Below, in pieces: positions 42,995-57,100 of a DNA stretch of 64,000 nt. The translations under genes and the position numbers were made by a program. The stretch is from Hymenolepis diminuta (lineage: Eukaryota > Platyhelminthes > Cestoda > Cyclophyllidea > Hymenolepididae). Each line of letters begins with the position of its first letter. Position 1 is the first letter of the stretch. The notes under the pieces are model-generated. The model was not told the origin of the DNA. It ran no database searches and was given only the letters and a program-made list of their open reading frames with translations. The DNA is taken from contig CAADRB010000014.1 of NCBI GenBank assembly GCA_900708905.1, positions 2,211,822 through 2,275,821 on the forward strand. Direction: 5' to 3'.

Positions 42995-45666
42995 GAATAT
43001 CTGACAAACAAAGAATAGAAAAATATCAACTACACTGAGTTGATTTGGCCTCTTCACTCTTACCATAATCCCCTCACTCACTATTGACGCTTTTTCTTGT
43101 CTATTTACTTTTCACTTTTACTTCCTCCTTCTTTCTTTTTCTCTTAATTCTTGTTCTTATCAGTTAAATTTGTGATTCAAGTCAATTCTTGGTATTCCGA
43201 AAATTTGGAAGACCTTCTTATTCTCTTAGTTCACGGAAAGTTTATACGTTTTGTAACAGAATATCGAGACTAGTTCGGTAGCTCTCCTGATAAAGACATC
43301 CCCTAGGTTTCAAATAAATAATTTTCCTTTTCATGGTTTCTTAATCCTTTAAAATTAAGAATTTACAATTCTTAAAATTAATATATACATTAATTTATTA
43401 CTTTCTAAAAATTACCGTAAAGAAGTTCAAATAGAATAAAACGTTTTTGTGTAGAATGAATCAGAGAGAAATAAGGAAAATAAACATTCTCTGAAGCACA
43501 TTTGATGAGAGAAAATTTGGCCAAGTTGAAGGATTCTATCGTAATTCTGACTAAGTCGAAACGATAGACAGACCACTTTGTTTCGAACCTAAATTGCTGG
43601 AAAATGTTTTTGGTGCACTTGATCAAAGCTCGCTGACTTCATGTCTCATGTATAAGCCTATCGATTACCGGACTGGATATGGAAGCTCACAACTGATGTA
43701 ATTACCGGCTTACATGTATATAATGCCACAATGTAGCATTCGGTCTTTATGTTCACTTTTCTATTACTACTCCTAATAATAAATAAGATGGTAATTAAAG
43801 AGCATGACTTAGAGTTTTAATTAAAGGACTTACCATTATGTTCATTGGTGTTCTTGCCACCGTAGTGGTAAAATCTATTCCAACTTAACAGAGGGTTCTC
43901 AGTATCTCCCTTTTTAATTGCCACCAACGCCTCCCTTCCCAAACGGTGACCCGTACACTAATATGACTCACTTTTGCGGATGCATCTCTGATTCATCGGA
44001 GAATCATCCTGATAATAAATTTTCATTTTACAGAATGTACATAATTTTATGAGAAGAATAATTTTTGCAAGTCTTTTTAACTGTGCCTTAAGTCAAAGTA
44101 TTACTTATATTAGGTAAAGACAAAAACGATAATAGAGCCCAGTGATATATAAATAATGGAAATCAATAAAACGCATGGACTAAAGCAGAGTACTAAGAAA
44201 ATTATGACATCTTTGATTTTTTTCTATTTGAGATGTAAAATATTCGTCTAAAAGGAGCTCACTGTTTCACGTTCCAAAATTGCAACTTCATTATTTTTTC
44301 TCTTGATTACTGAGCAAAATTTTTTCGCGATATGCAGCATATATTAACCAACTGACTAGTTACCGTGATCAATTTTTCTTATTCGAGCGTCTTCAAATGT
44401 AATCATCATCCATTTTCCCAGTTTAACAAAAATGGAAATTTAAAAAACAAAAAGTACAATTTTATTAATTAAATCAAAATTATATTCCTTCCAAGTGCCA
44501 TTAAGAAAAAATTACTATTCATTTCTTCTATCAGATAGAAATTCTTTACTATTAAAGCCCAGAAGTCTTCATATTTATTTTCCCGTCTATTCAATGAATA
44601 TTAAATTGAGTTTACTTATCATTTAATAAGTTTTATCTTTCGGTGAAAATCGACTAAGGGGCACGATTTCTAGAATAACTGGATCAATTGTGGGATTGCA
44701 ACCAGTCAGGAGAGACGAAGAAAATTACGAGGAACTCTGGGATGGCAGTTAATAAATACCCTTCCATTCAGAAGACTGGGAATTTATTTATCAATAGTCT
44801 AATGAATTTCAAATGATAGTTATAAAATTTTCAATGATGAGCGAAGCATGCTCGTATATAGTAAGTCCTCAATTGAAAGCAAAATCAACCGATTCCAATG
44901 TCTTAACGAAGATTTTGTAAGAAAATCCAATCTAATTACAAGATTTTAAAATCTTTCCAATGTGAAATGGAAATAGTATTACGCCTTTTAGTGCATTAAA
45001 AGATCAAATATCGTTAGGCAACTTTTAGTAGGTAAGAAAATGGCAAGGATGGAAGGAAATTTTATTTTGTTCTGATAAAATCAAACTAACGGCATGTCTA
45101 ACAGAAAAAACGAAACAGTGACGTCACTAATAGTTACGAGATATCATATGTAGAAAATTATTTGTGATCACGGGAATTGAACATCATGGAAAACTATGAC
45201 ATTCTCTTCCTTACATGATGTTAATATAAAATTATACAATGTAATTTGCTAATTGATTCAATAAAAGATTTTCTTAATTTCATTTTTTATTAAATTTTCT
45301 AGATAATGCTTTACGAAAGGAAAGTCCTCATCAGTATACGCTACAATTAATAAGAGCAATTAATGACAGTTAATTGTGTATTTTGACTAAAACTGACAGG
45401 AGTATAAGTTAGAAGTGTATGGGTGTAATAACATAATTTTTAGGATTTAAAATAAGGAAGCCCACAAGCAAATACAATTCTAATCTGATTACTTCAGACA
45501 GTCGAATACACAGATTTCTGTAACTTCATAAGCGGAAAATTTCTTTTCATTTTGAATGATCATTCGAGCAAACAGAAACACTAGAAATTAAAAGGTTGTA
45601 CTTAATTAGAGTAATTGGTTTCCGATTTTCTGTTTATAATCAGCACATCGGAATTTAATTTTTCAC
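42995..45666. other. AT-rich intergenic DNA
   Basis: No gene recognised. One exon-like piece on the minus strand (about 44025-43989) has an ATTATCAG acceptor and AAA|GTGAGT donor around 37 bases (DDSPMNQRCIRK), but nothing links it to other exons with confidence. Confidence 0.35.
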
Positions 45667-45774
45667 CTGATTGATGGCGGAAACGCCAAATCCTTTTTTG
45701 TTTATGCCATCTGTCATTGCTGCTGGTCCGCCATTTTGCATACGTTTATGCAAACTCTCCAGTATTTGGGCCAC
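45667..45774 (-). other. Coding-looking island with a splice donor, identity unknown
   Basis: Minus-strand block of 36 codons, clearly richer in GC than its surroundings: VAQILESLHKRMQNGGPAAM, then TDGINKKGFGVSAINQ, followed at once by CAG|GTGAAA, a plausible donor. The upstream limit is a TAA three codons before the block, and no strong acceptor is visible. The complementary ends ATGGCGGA and TCCGCCAT (about 45674-45735) could instead form a stem. Real exon, pseudo-exon or conserved noncoding element cannot be decided. Confidence 0.3.
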
Positions 45775-48700
45775 AGTTTATACGATGAAGTGAAATGCAT
45801 ATATAAACTGATAGGTTTGAAAGCGTGTCAAGTCTGATTTATACCCTGAAGCAATTAATAAAAATCTCACTCTGACGCAAAAATATCTAAAAATACGCAG
45901 TTACATGGCCTTTGTCGATATTCCGACCCAAAGACAAATCTCATCAGGTTTAATTGATATGCGCTGCAGAGGCTTTACATGATCGACTTGTGTTTACTAA
46001 TGAGTGATAGTCTATTTCGTTAGTTTAGAACATTCAAAACAAAATGAAATTACAAAAAAATTAATTTCAAATCTTGTGAATATTTCTTTTTTTAATATTT
46101 GACAAATGCCTATTTTCTTGTTGTTATTATTGTCCCTTAAATGAAAACGTATTTTGGAATATTTAATCATGGGAAGCATTCTACTATGAAATTGTCGGAG
46201 AGACTCAAGAGGAATTAGGTTATGAAGTCGGAGGATCAAAACCCACTTGAATTCTGGAAATATACAATTATCCATATTTTTATAGAGATTGCGGTTCACT
46301 GTGCAATTTCCAAATGTTCAAATTAGTTATTTAACCCCCTAATTCATGTATGAGACTGTTTCGTAGCTGGTCATGCCACTAATTCGTTTACATCTTCTTA
46401 CAGCTTTGATGAGATCGACGAGGCTAGGCTAGTTTTTAATATAGGGTAAAAGACATAAGTCATAAATATATTACTCATTATAATTAAAATGTTTTCGTCC
46501 CATTTTGTTTTACTATACGACTTTCCATCAATTAATATGAAAAAGAAACGTTCAAAATTGATTCTTTGGTTTTTAACCACGATTTCGAAAATAGTATTAA
46601 GTGAGATTAACTGTTATGAAAGATTACGAGGGATTTTGAAAAACGTTACTAACATTAGTTTAAAATCTTACGAATGTACAAAAGTGATAATTTAATAAAA
46701 CTGTACTGTTTTCGATTTCAAATGAATAACTAATTTTTGGAAGATGCAGTGCTATTATGCCAGTTTGCTCTTGAATTCGGATATTGATCAATTATTCGAA
46801 TTTAAAGGTAAATTTGCAATTTCCATCATTTAATATCTTAAGAATTTGACAAAATAGAGGTTTAAAAATTTTATCTCCTAGAACTTGATAGTCATGCAGA
46901 CGTATGAATGAAATTACACGCTTGGCGCCGCGCTTACATTAAATCTGGATAGCATCTTCAGGTTCAAAATTCGAAGTATCTGAAATTGTTTTCGGATGTA
47001 CACAAAATGTCTCATTCAAAGTGCTATTCTTCCAGAAGAAGCTAAAATCAATTTGAACATGTGGCAGTTTCGTTATTCTCAAATTAAGAATGAAATTGCG
47101 TATAATCTACTTGACAATTGAAGGTATAAATTTTTCAATGCCATGTATGAAATATTAAAATCGGAAATTAAAATATCTTTTTACTTGGGTTGAAATAATT
47201 AATTTATTATTAATTTTGATAACTTGCTCGAATATATTCATTCGTAATCGCCCTTCAATTCTAATACACTTCTGCTCGTATTAAATTTGTAAAATTGAAG
47301 TGGATCTTCTAAAAATCAAGTCTGATGGAAACGTACTGCATAATATGGGAATGAATCTTAAATTAAACTGGGAATTTTATGCTATTAAAGCAGTCGTTGA
47401 TTGATGTAAATCTTTTAAAATTACCTTAATATGAGTTCGTAAATATGACCAGAAATATTTAATTAAATTTGTGGCTTGCCTATACTAGATACTTGACAAC
47501 GCCTATCAGATATAGTGCTAGGCGACGAGGATTAGCAATCGAATAAGTCAATTTTCATTAATCAATTCATCTGAATGCATTTTGACGTTGATTCTGTTTT
47601 GCGTGCAAGTCAATCAAGTTAGATGAATGCTACCCATTGAATATGAATTCTTTTACCATGTAGCTTTTATAAAATATGAAGATTTTATTCAAAATTTTAG
47701 AGAATATAATAGAGAAGATTTACTTAGAATAGCGTTCAGCTAAATTTTTATTCTTTTCTTAAGTATGGTTCGATTCTAAATCTCCAAACGAATTACTATT
47801 GCTTGATCATCAATGGTCAAAATTATAGATAAGCTCGAATTCAGTAGGTTTCAACTTTTCTGTTGACGTTATTCTGTTTTCTTTTCTAAAAGTTCTAAGT
47901 GCTTTGGGAGGAAATTTCATGCAAACTCAAAAGAAACAAAGAGAAAAACAACTTGGGACTCCCTCAAAAAGTGCACATTCAAATAAGTGTATCATCGGGC
48001 TTAAAAATCATAGGATTAGAGTAATCTTCTCTAAATAGGATCTAGAAAATTCGATCACATAATCAACTCTCAGGAACTATAATTCTCGAATTATTAGCTA
48101 GCCATGAAAATGAAGAGCTGAAGTTTATTGAGTTTTGTTCATACTAAAATTGTATAAGTTGGTAAAATCCTGTCAGAATCTAGACCTTTATAAGAAATAA
48201 ATATACTCGCATGGTATTTATACCAATCCAAATTAATCAACGGGTCAGTTCCCTTGGAAGTCGGCGGAGCAAATAAAAGCGGAGGAAGCTAAATATGAAA
48301 ATAATGGAAGCGCTTTTTACCACATTAATATTTAGTTATAGTGTAATAAACACACAATAGTGAGGGAAGAATTAGGTTGATTATGTCTAGCTGGCCAACA
48401 CGAACTCTGTGAGCACTGATGTAGTCTAGTTAGTAATGTAGTAGCTAAATTATATTTTCTCACCAGAAAGGCTTCATGATGCAACCATTTCTTCCAGGAT
48501 GAATTTTATAAAACGCTTTCCTGAATGAGCTAAAAAAAGTTAATATTACTATTATCAACCAAGAATATATAAAAATGCTATATTTGGCGAAAATTTAAGT
48601 GGATAACGTAAATAAGCTTAAAATTATGCATGGAATTGTAAATTCAAAAGTTTCATAAGAACGTTTCAAAACAAAACATTACAATTGCTCAACTTCACTT

Positions 48701-49853
48701 CTTATATGAATAGCTTAAGTGAATGCCGAAAGATTCAAATGGCAGAACACGATTTAAAATTGCAATTACACTTCCCTCGTAGTCATCAATATGAGTTGCC
48801 TCGCGTGTTGGTTATATATTGGTTAGTGATTGTAAAATGATAAATGCTAAATTATTGCGCAGTGAATTTTTGAGTTACGTGAGTCATTCTGGATATTTAT
48901 ATATATATATATACTTGCACTTTATTGGCTAATAATTAAGTCTCAGCCACGTTTGTTTAACTTCTCAGGTTATAATAATTTAATAGTTGCTACATTTTAC
49001 ATCTTTGTTTATTTACGTGTCGCCAGTTTTTATTAATAAAGATGTCGATATAAAGGAGGTACTAGCAGAATATGATAACAGTCAGCCGTATAGAAAACCA
49101 GCAGTTTCACATATTTAAACGGTATAGGTTATAAAATATATCTTTTATATCAGATAGATAAAATTTGGAATTTTAAACCTTCACTTCGCCATGTTTCATG
49201 ATTCTAATTTTTCCACGCAAGAAAAGATAGTGCAGTTCCTGCTGTTTGGAATTTGATATAATAGAATCATTTCACTTCCCTTCTTTTTAATATGATAAGA
49301 AACTACATACATGCTCCATAACGGTATAATCAAAGTAACATTTCTGCAAATTTCTTCTTTAGATAAGATCGAAGATATTTGCTCTGTTAGCTATGCAATC
49401 TTACCTAATCTGTTGATCCGGAACGATTTATTGCAAGCTAGTAGGCGTCATTATTTATTGCACAATACGTTTTGGTTGGAAGAATTGAATTTTTTAAATT
49501 GGAATATACCTAGAGGTTATTATCACTATTTAAAATAATCATACTATCTAGTGAAAACTTTATTATGCCCATCAACACACATTAGAGCGCTTACTTATTT
49601 TGATCGCTGACATATAAAAGGTGAAGATGCAATGATGCTTAAGAAAAATTTAGCTTTGAATGTTTTTGTAATGAATCAATTACAATGTATTATGGCAAAC
49701 TTGAACGTGAACAAACACCAGTTTTCTGGAGGTAATCAAACTGTTTCTCAAGTGAGTGGTCCGTAAACTATTTAATTTTGACAAGATACATGTTTTCATA
49801 GTTACAACCATGTTAAATCATTAACATTTTATGACAGGATTCATTAGTACTCC
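45775..49853. other. AT-rich intergenic DNA
   Basis: No gene recognised. Contains a short (TA)n run at 48899-48913 and a small hairpin around 45911-45935. ORFs at 46012-46299, 46398-46580, 46489-46695 and 49311-49538 are short, hydrophobic or Lys-rich and unremarkable. Confidence 0.4.
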
Positions 49854-51166
49854 AAAATATTTCATAAGGCATCTGAGGACACCCTACTCACTTTTAGAAA
49901 AACAGAAAATGAAACTATTAATTGTTAAAACTTACAATTTCGTGTAACAAAACACAAATACAATATTAATTTAGGCTTTTTTTTCTATATACCCTCCTTC
50001 GGCTTCTATAATCCACTCAATTCGAGTCGGAAAGCGACTGTAAGCTTTTATCAGATGGTCTTTATTCATCTCCTCTATTGCTCAGGCTATTTTTTCCATC
50101 AGAGAGGAAGATTTGATGTTATGGGAATGCTTATTAACTTCCTTTTTAACAACGTCCGCCCCATGTAATGTAATAATCAAAAAGATGAGGGTCTGGTGAA
50201 TTAGAAGGTAGGCATAAGAAGTTTGGTATGACACAATGATAAAAATCCTCGGGTATCCTTCCAATCCTGGGTCTTCCGAGTTTTATGAGATGGAGCTGAA
50301 TTTTGTTGGAAGACATAAGGTCTTCCTTCATTGACTACGTTGTCTATCTAAGGCACCTCAACAACGATGGTTAGAAGAGTCTTGAGGAATGCAGGAGGTA
50401 TTTGCATCTGCATTGAGTCAAAGGCCCTGTGGAAGAAATTGAGTTGTCATAATTTGCCCTTCACAACACCGAAAAGCATCACTTTTGGTTGAAACTTCAT
50501 GCGCAAGTATAACAGTTGGAACTTCAGTGGGATTCCCTCGCGCATACCTATTTATCATTTCTTCTATTCATTTTTTCATCCTGCCGGAAGTTTTTTCGCT
50601 GAAGAAAAACCAGAGACACTCCTGTCTTTCTAGGTGCTTCAGTTTGTATAGGAGTCGTTCTGCATGTATAAATGATTCTCCTGAGTTGTTTTTGTTGATA
50701 TCGACTGACCTCGCCTAAGAGCGTATGAACGTATGTATCCGCGGTCTTGATGAACAAAATTTCTCATATATTGTTGTTCCTTCAGATACTTGCAAATTTT
50801 TGACAAGATGTGGCGCATTGGGTTCCCACGATCTTCGTCCATCATACCATGTACTCTTCTCACAAATGCACATGTTCTCAGTAAGCTCCTTTCCCTTCCT
50901 CATGGCGGCCAATTCCCCTCCATTATTTTCATTCAGCAGCTCCTTTCTACCTTTGCAAACGAAAGATCTGACAACTTTTAGAAATCTCGCGATTTCTAAA
51001 TTCTTACGTTCCTCTTTGATAGACACTATTACGGCGTGTCTTTTCATTTCGTTAGTTATGCTAGTATGCGCCATGAGATCAACTAATGTAAAAATACATT
51101 AATTATTATCCGGTTAGTTTAAATTACAGGAATATAAGTGTTCTCAGATATCTTACACACCCTGTA
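49854..51166 (-). mobile_element. Full-length but inactive mariner element, copy 2
   Basis: Minus orientation, about 1.31 kb, the normal mariner size. The 5' terminal repeat reads inward from 51166 as TACAGGGTGTGTAAGATATC, then TGAGAACACT. The 3' repeat (about 49854-49895) retains AAGGCATCTGAGGACACC. Both are imperfect. The transposase frame has several frameshifts. The opposite orientation and independent lesions relative to copy 1 point to separate insertions. Confidence 0.85.
49984..51074 (-). pseudogene. Mariner transposase pseudogene, copy 2
   Basis: Starts at the ATG at 51074-51072. The first ~60 residues are well kept, with the helix-turn-helix NLEIARFLKVVRSFVCK and RKELLNENNGGELAA. 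The central catalytic region survives in pieces: KNFRQDEKMNRRNDK (about 50550-50600), EDLMSSNK (about 50300-50325) and NSPDPHLFDYYITWG (about 50160-50205). Frameshifts separate these pieces, and the C-terminal EAEGGYIE is visible near 49985-50010. It is inactive. The N-terminal DNA-binding part is better preserved than in copy 1. Confidence 0.87.
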
Positions 51167-54100
51167 TTTATTATATAAGGCGATGCGCAGCCTCTGTTCT
51201 ATATTTTTAAAGTGTTTCCTTGAGGTGGATTAAGAATATCCACTGTCTCTTGCTCTTTAAGCTCTTTCGTTTTAAAATAACCGAAGGCAATAATTGTGGT
51301 TGATGCTTTGCTTAGAAGGGTACTCCTGCAAACACTACAATATTTCTTTTCAGGGGACAAAGGTTTGTATTTTATATCCTTCTACATTTACGCATTGAAG
51401 TAGTCGAAGAAGTCATAACTGCAAATGCATTGTTCATTTTTATAGGTATGTTGATTTTCCTTTTTACTTTATATCTAAACCTGTTATTTCATACCACCAG
51501 CGTGGCGCCATCCGATTTATACGTATCACACTTTAAAATGATATATTGAGCCCGACCTTGTTTATTCTTCTTTGGTTATTTATGTACAAGCTGCATTTCA
51601 GACGACTGCGCTTTGGAATAAAACACTTTTATGCAGGATTTATAATCATTTGAGTAATATTGGAACTAAACTTACGCTGTTAGCTTAAAAGCTTCCGCAC
51701 TGACTACAAACGAGCAAAGAAGAAAGTTATCGTACAACCATTCTTCTTATATTTAAGTTCCCTGAACCGTGCTTCCATATAATAATTCCAAATTCAAGAC
51801 TGCTCTATGAATTGAAGAAAAAAGCATCCATGAATTTTCCCTTCGAAACAAAAATGCCAAAAAATATATGTAGATAAACTTAAAGCGTCACAACCTATGC
51901 CTTCAGTGCATTAAAATCTGAAAGCTATGCATCACGCTGTCCCATTCAGTCGTCCCATCGTATTTTAACACGTAGAGGTTAATTTGAAAAGAGAAAATTA
52001 ATATAAGTGACATTATGTCCAGTATGATTAAGGCATTACTGACTGCTTCTGCTGATAAATGACTTGTTTCCATCCTCTTGGTGTGTTAGATTCCAGCGAT
52101 TTACGAATGTAAATAACAATATAATTGTCCACTTCAGCATGTTTACCCACTAACTTTTAACTATTTTTGCGTTCATACCGTAGAGGAGCGGATGAGATTC
52201 CTGATTTATTTTCATCTTAAATAATTATACATTCATTTATATCATCGAAAACATTCTAATTAATAGCAAAACTGAAAGCGTATTTTTATCTATCCGCATT
52301 TAACGATAAGCAATATTACTTTTCATTACTACGGTTAACTTGTTTAACACGCACAAAAACGTTTTTGATAAGTCAATTTTTTAACAAGTTTAAGAATCTC
52401 ACTTTTATTTTAGAGTCTCATTTTATCACATATTTATTAGAATATGAAATTAATGATGAATAAAACTACATATACTAGGGATAAGTGAACATTACAAAAT
52501 TTAATTATTCAAATTGCACAATAATGTAGTACTTTAAGGAAATAATCTATTTGGAGATTCATAAGATTTCATTATTTAATTTAGTGGATAGTGAAAATTC
52601 AAACTCCACAAATTCAATGAAATTCACCTAATTTGTACGCCCATTGTAAGAACTTTCAGTAACGGAAAGGTTAAACAGTCTTCTAGAACGTCGTCATCCA
52701 TTCTTAAAATATCACCATTATGTTTATTATCTCGCAGTTGATATTTTAGGGAGAAATATATTTAGCTAAGTTATGAAGAGCTGATGGTTAATATTAACAA
52801 GCAATTGTAATTGACAAGAAAAGACGATATAATTCAATATTTTGAGCTGAGTGCTAAACACGTTTCGGCAACAAACAGTTTATGCCAAATATAATATTTT
52901 TCCTTTTGTTTACTCAAAGTTTAAAGATCGTGTATCCAATTCCTCTATTGGTGTTACAATTAAATTATCGTTTTACAAATATTAATTCGGTTTTGCATTA
53001 ATTATATAGCGATATAGTGAAAAATATCCTTCCACTATATGGTTGGATATGCATTTTTATGAAACTGGAGTAAAGATTTGAAGTTCCATTGAATTTTCAG
53101 TATTTGAACTCTCTTCCTCATTTAAGAGCCATGTTAAATGAAAAAAATGAAACAGAGGATCATTTAAATAGGAGTTAGATTTGTAGATTAATAAAAAATG
53201 TACCGCCTTCTATTAATTTTTAGTGAATATCATTAAATTCCTTCTTTCCTTTGCTTAAATTTGGAACGAAATATTTCCCTATATCTCATTATCTGCGAAC
53301 TATTAACTTTATACGCATTTGAATTCTAAATCATAAAATCGAAAATTTTACAAAAATACAGAATAATTCCTTCTTTTTAAAGAAAACTGGTATCCTAAGA
53401 GGTACGGCTTACCCTTCTTCTTTATGACCTGCATCTACAGTTGTCTATGCCTCTGTTCCCACAATAAAATTAGCACTAAATTATATGTGAGGGAGGCATG
53501 TGCACTAAATCTGTTCATCTATTGATGTTATCACGCACAAGTCATCATTGAAGAGCCCTCCCACTCATAACATCTCGTTCCCGCTTTCAATAGATTTCAT
53601 TTTTATTCAAAGTTTTTTCGCACCTAGAAGAAAATATACTTAAATAATAATTTATTTGCAGTTTTATTAGATGCCGGAGTTTGGAATAATACTGACAGAT
53701 TAAAATCGAGTTTGTGATGGTGCATAAGTTTGTAGGCATAGATTACTGTAATATGCCTCATCAATCAGATCACTCCGAACACTTCCAAGAAATTTTTCTC
53801 ACAACTGCATCCGTATTGTCAGTTAGTTCATGACTTCGAAATTATATATAAAAAATACTGCACTATAGGGGAGTCTTTTGAAATATAAGGAAATTAGAAA
53901 AGGGATAAAAATAAGACTTTATTATTGATGACTTTATTGAGTATACTTCATGGCAGATTTTTTCTTACATTTGCCGAAATATTCCACAGACTAATATTGA
54001 TTAAAAAGCTCTCCCCGTCAAATTTCGATCAAAAAATTTGATTGAAATATAAATTCAAAATTAAATTAGCTTAGTTTTTTAAAATGAGTTTTTGGATTTA

Positions 54101-57100
54101 AATATATTTAAACGAAATATTTGCCCTTTTTCTTTAGCTCGAGGTAAGTATACTGTAATGACCGTTGTTGAACTTTAAAGTTCTCATATTCTTCTTTATA
54201 GAAACAAATTACAAATTCCACAAAATTATCGCATATTTGGTTACCACGTACCTGTCTATTCTGCAGAACTTTCAAGAATAAGGCTTGGTGTTCATCTTTT
54301 TAATATGTTCTTTATGAAGACATATATATGTAAATAATGTAAATATTATTTATAGTCGGTAAAAAATGAATGCCATAAAGCAATTTAAATTAGAGGAGTA
54401 GACAGTATCACTAATATTCTTTACTAATTTGAAATAAAATAATTTTGGAAAATTTTGGACTAATAAACGTCAATTTTAAAGCATTTCTTACTTGGATCAA
54501 TAAAAAGTGAATACATGCCATTAACTGATATAAATAATCCACGAATATTTAAAACTTTAAATCAGATCAGAGAATGGAAATGCCAAACAATGGGATTAAA
54601 AGTAACTTTTTAAATATATTAATTTTGGAATTGAATACCTAACCTATTTCAATTATCTACGAGTATGTGTTTTATTAAAAAGTAATGTTATTTTAAAATA
54701 GGTATCATCGAAGGGAAACGTGACACGTAAAATATATTCGCTGCTGAGATTGGACACAACTTTAGCAACTTTCTGAAATTCAAGTAAATGTACATTAAAT
54801 TTAATCTGTTTTTTGACAAAAATTTATTGAAATATGATTTGTATAGGAGGATGCTTCAGCACCAAATTTGCGTCCAACGTAAAATTACTAATAAGTACCT
54901 TTATATTTAACGTGTGTATCTTGTTAAATGCTCAGGATTCTAAATTTTTTGTAATTTGTAAATTTACCAAAATTCTGTACGAAGGGCAGTGATGAAAAGT
55001 GATTTATTCTAAAGCCCATTTTTCATTTGTGCATTTACCGTACGCAAGGACAAAAGAATACTCAACCACTTATATACTATCAGTTGCCTGGAAAAATTCA
55101 AATCTCAGCTAGAAGGGTTGAATACTCTGATTTATAGTGTCTGCATTTGGCCAAAAAATATGGGTGTCAGAAAAAAATTACTTTTTGAATTGTTAAAATT
55201 CATATTTGAAGCCAAGGTCACTAATCAACTCTATTTTCAAAATAAATTTTATTAGCTTTCTAAAATTTGATAGAGGTGAATAATAGAGCATTAGTCTGGT
55301 TTTCAATTTCGTTTGTCACACTAAATCTCAAAACAGACTGACTACTAAAATAAGTAAATTCAATTAATATTATTAAATAAAACCTCGTTGTTGCAGAATC
55401 CCTCAGTGATTCCTATAGCTTATCGCTTTCTTCACATAGTTATAAGCATATCTCATTTCCCCGGACCTTAGGTAGTTTATCGACTTTCTCTATTATTTAA
55501 TGCTTTACGTTGTGGAGTTTACTTCTCCCTTCTACCAGAATCATCACTTATTTTACAGGTTACACTTTTGCTTCCTCCTTTCTATCCTTCCCTGATAAAG
55601 AATGTGGTACCAAATTAGCATCCTTTTAGATTTTAGAAAGCTTAATTTGGCATCTTCAAAGCTAGCATCAGTCCTACTATAACTTTTGCTTTTGAGTTAA
55701 CCATAATTATTAAAATTTCACTAAAATTTGTTTATTTAACACAAAGTCTACTATCAAATGGCATCTATGTGAGTTAATCTTGAGTAAACACCGCTTTGTG
55801 AGCTCTTCCATGTTAAGATCATGTAACTTGCTAAAATTCGCGTAAAATCATATCATTTTTGTCTTTAAAAGAGTAAATTATTTTAAGTAGCAAGAAAGAT
55901 TATCATAAATCAAGAACCGGTCAATAAGGAGTAGAAATTGAGGATAAAAATTCAACCAGTAATCCAAAGGATGAACTATAACATTTAAATCTTGAAACTC
56001 GAAGCAGTGAACCGACAATTAAGTGAATATTCTACAGCCCAAATTCGAAAATCAAATAAAGTGACTCTTTTGACGCTCTCTATGCAATACCATTCCTATA
56101 TTCTTTATTGAACATGCTTACCGATTTCTTTATTTCAAAACATTGCCAGACTTTTCTGTCGCGCTATGAGTTTAAATGATAACAATTAAATATCACAAAT
56201 TATCATCTCCATTTCGACCTGTTTGAATTTAATTTTATGTGAGTTAGTACTAAAAAACGTTTTTGTCATCAATACGGTAGGTTTACATTAATAAGAATGC
56301 CTTCTTATAAAGCCATAATAAGTAAATCCAAGCCTCATTAAGACCCAAAGTTTTGATTATTGTATATTCTAAAGCTTAAGCCTCTCTTTATTATCTGGCC
56401 ATTTTTATAGACACTAAACTTTGGAAAATGAAAGATAGAAATACGGAAATGTTCTCCACCATAACGTTTCTCTGTTATGGGGAGACGATATAACTTCGCT
56501 GGCCTTCGTTTATCGTGTAACGATTAAATCCTCCCCACAATTTAGATATTGTAGGATTAGCTGTGACATTTCGGCATCCATGAAAGAATGCAATAGATTA
56601 ACAATAAAGTTCATTTTCACTTCTTTGAATAAATTGATGCGTTTTTGCATGATCTTTTTCTCTTAACCACTTGATACTCGTCATTTTTAATAATCAGCAT
56701 CATGCACATTTTATATTCTACATTTTTTGAGTAAGCTAATATTATAATAAATTATTTTCTCATTGCATCTTTGGTTTATTATGTAAATAACAATTCAAAT
56801 TTAATAAATTATGTCAAGTTATTCAAAAAAGTACTTGATAAGTCGAAAAATGAAAAAATCAAACTTAGTGAAAAATTTCATTAATTACTGTATCAGTAAT
56901 TAATGCTAAAAGATAATGGACATTTTTTATCCTCCACTAGGATTGAAGTTAATAGCGTTGAATGAAAACCGTTAAAAGAAAGTTAAAGGCAAAAAATCTC
57001 AGCAGTTTTATTTATGTCCTGAACAATGCCTAATAAAATAACATGTTATAAAGTTGATATATATAAGTAATTTCATCTTGAACCTAGTCATGATCTGTTA

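Noticed and set aside
45301..45350. CTGATGAG on the minus strand near 45335 as a hammerhead core
   Set aside because: No stem II hairpin and no GAAA follow it.
48899..48913. (TA)n run as a microsatellite of interest
   Set aside because: Only about 15 bp, ordinary for this base composition.
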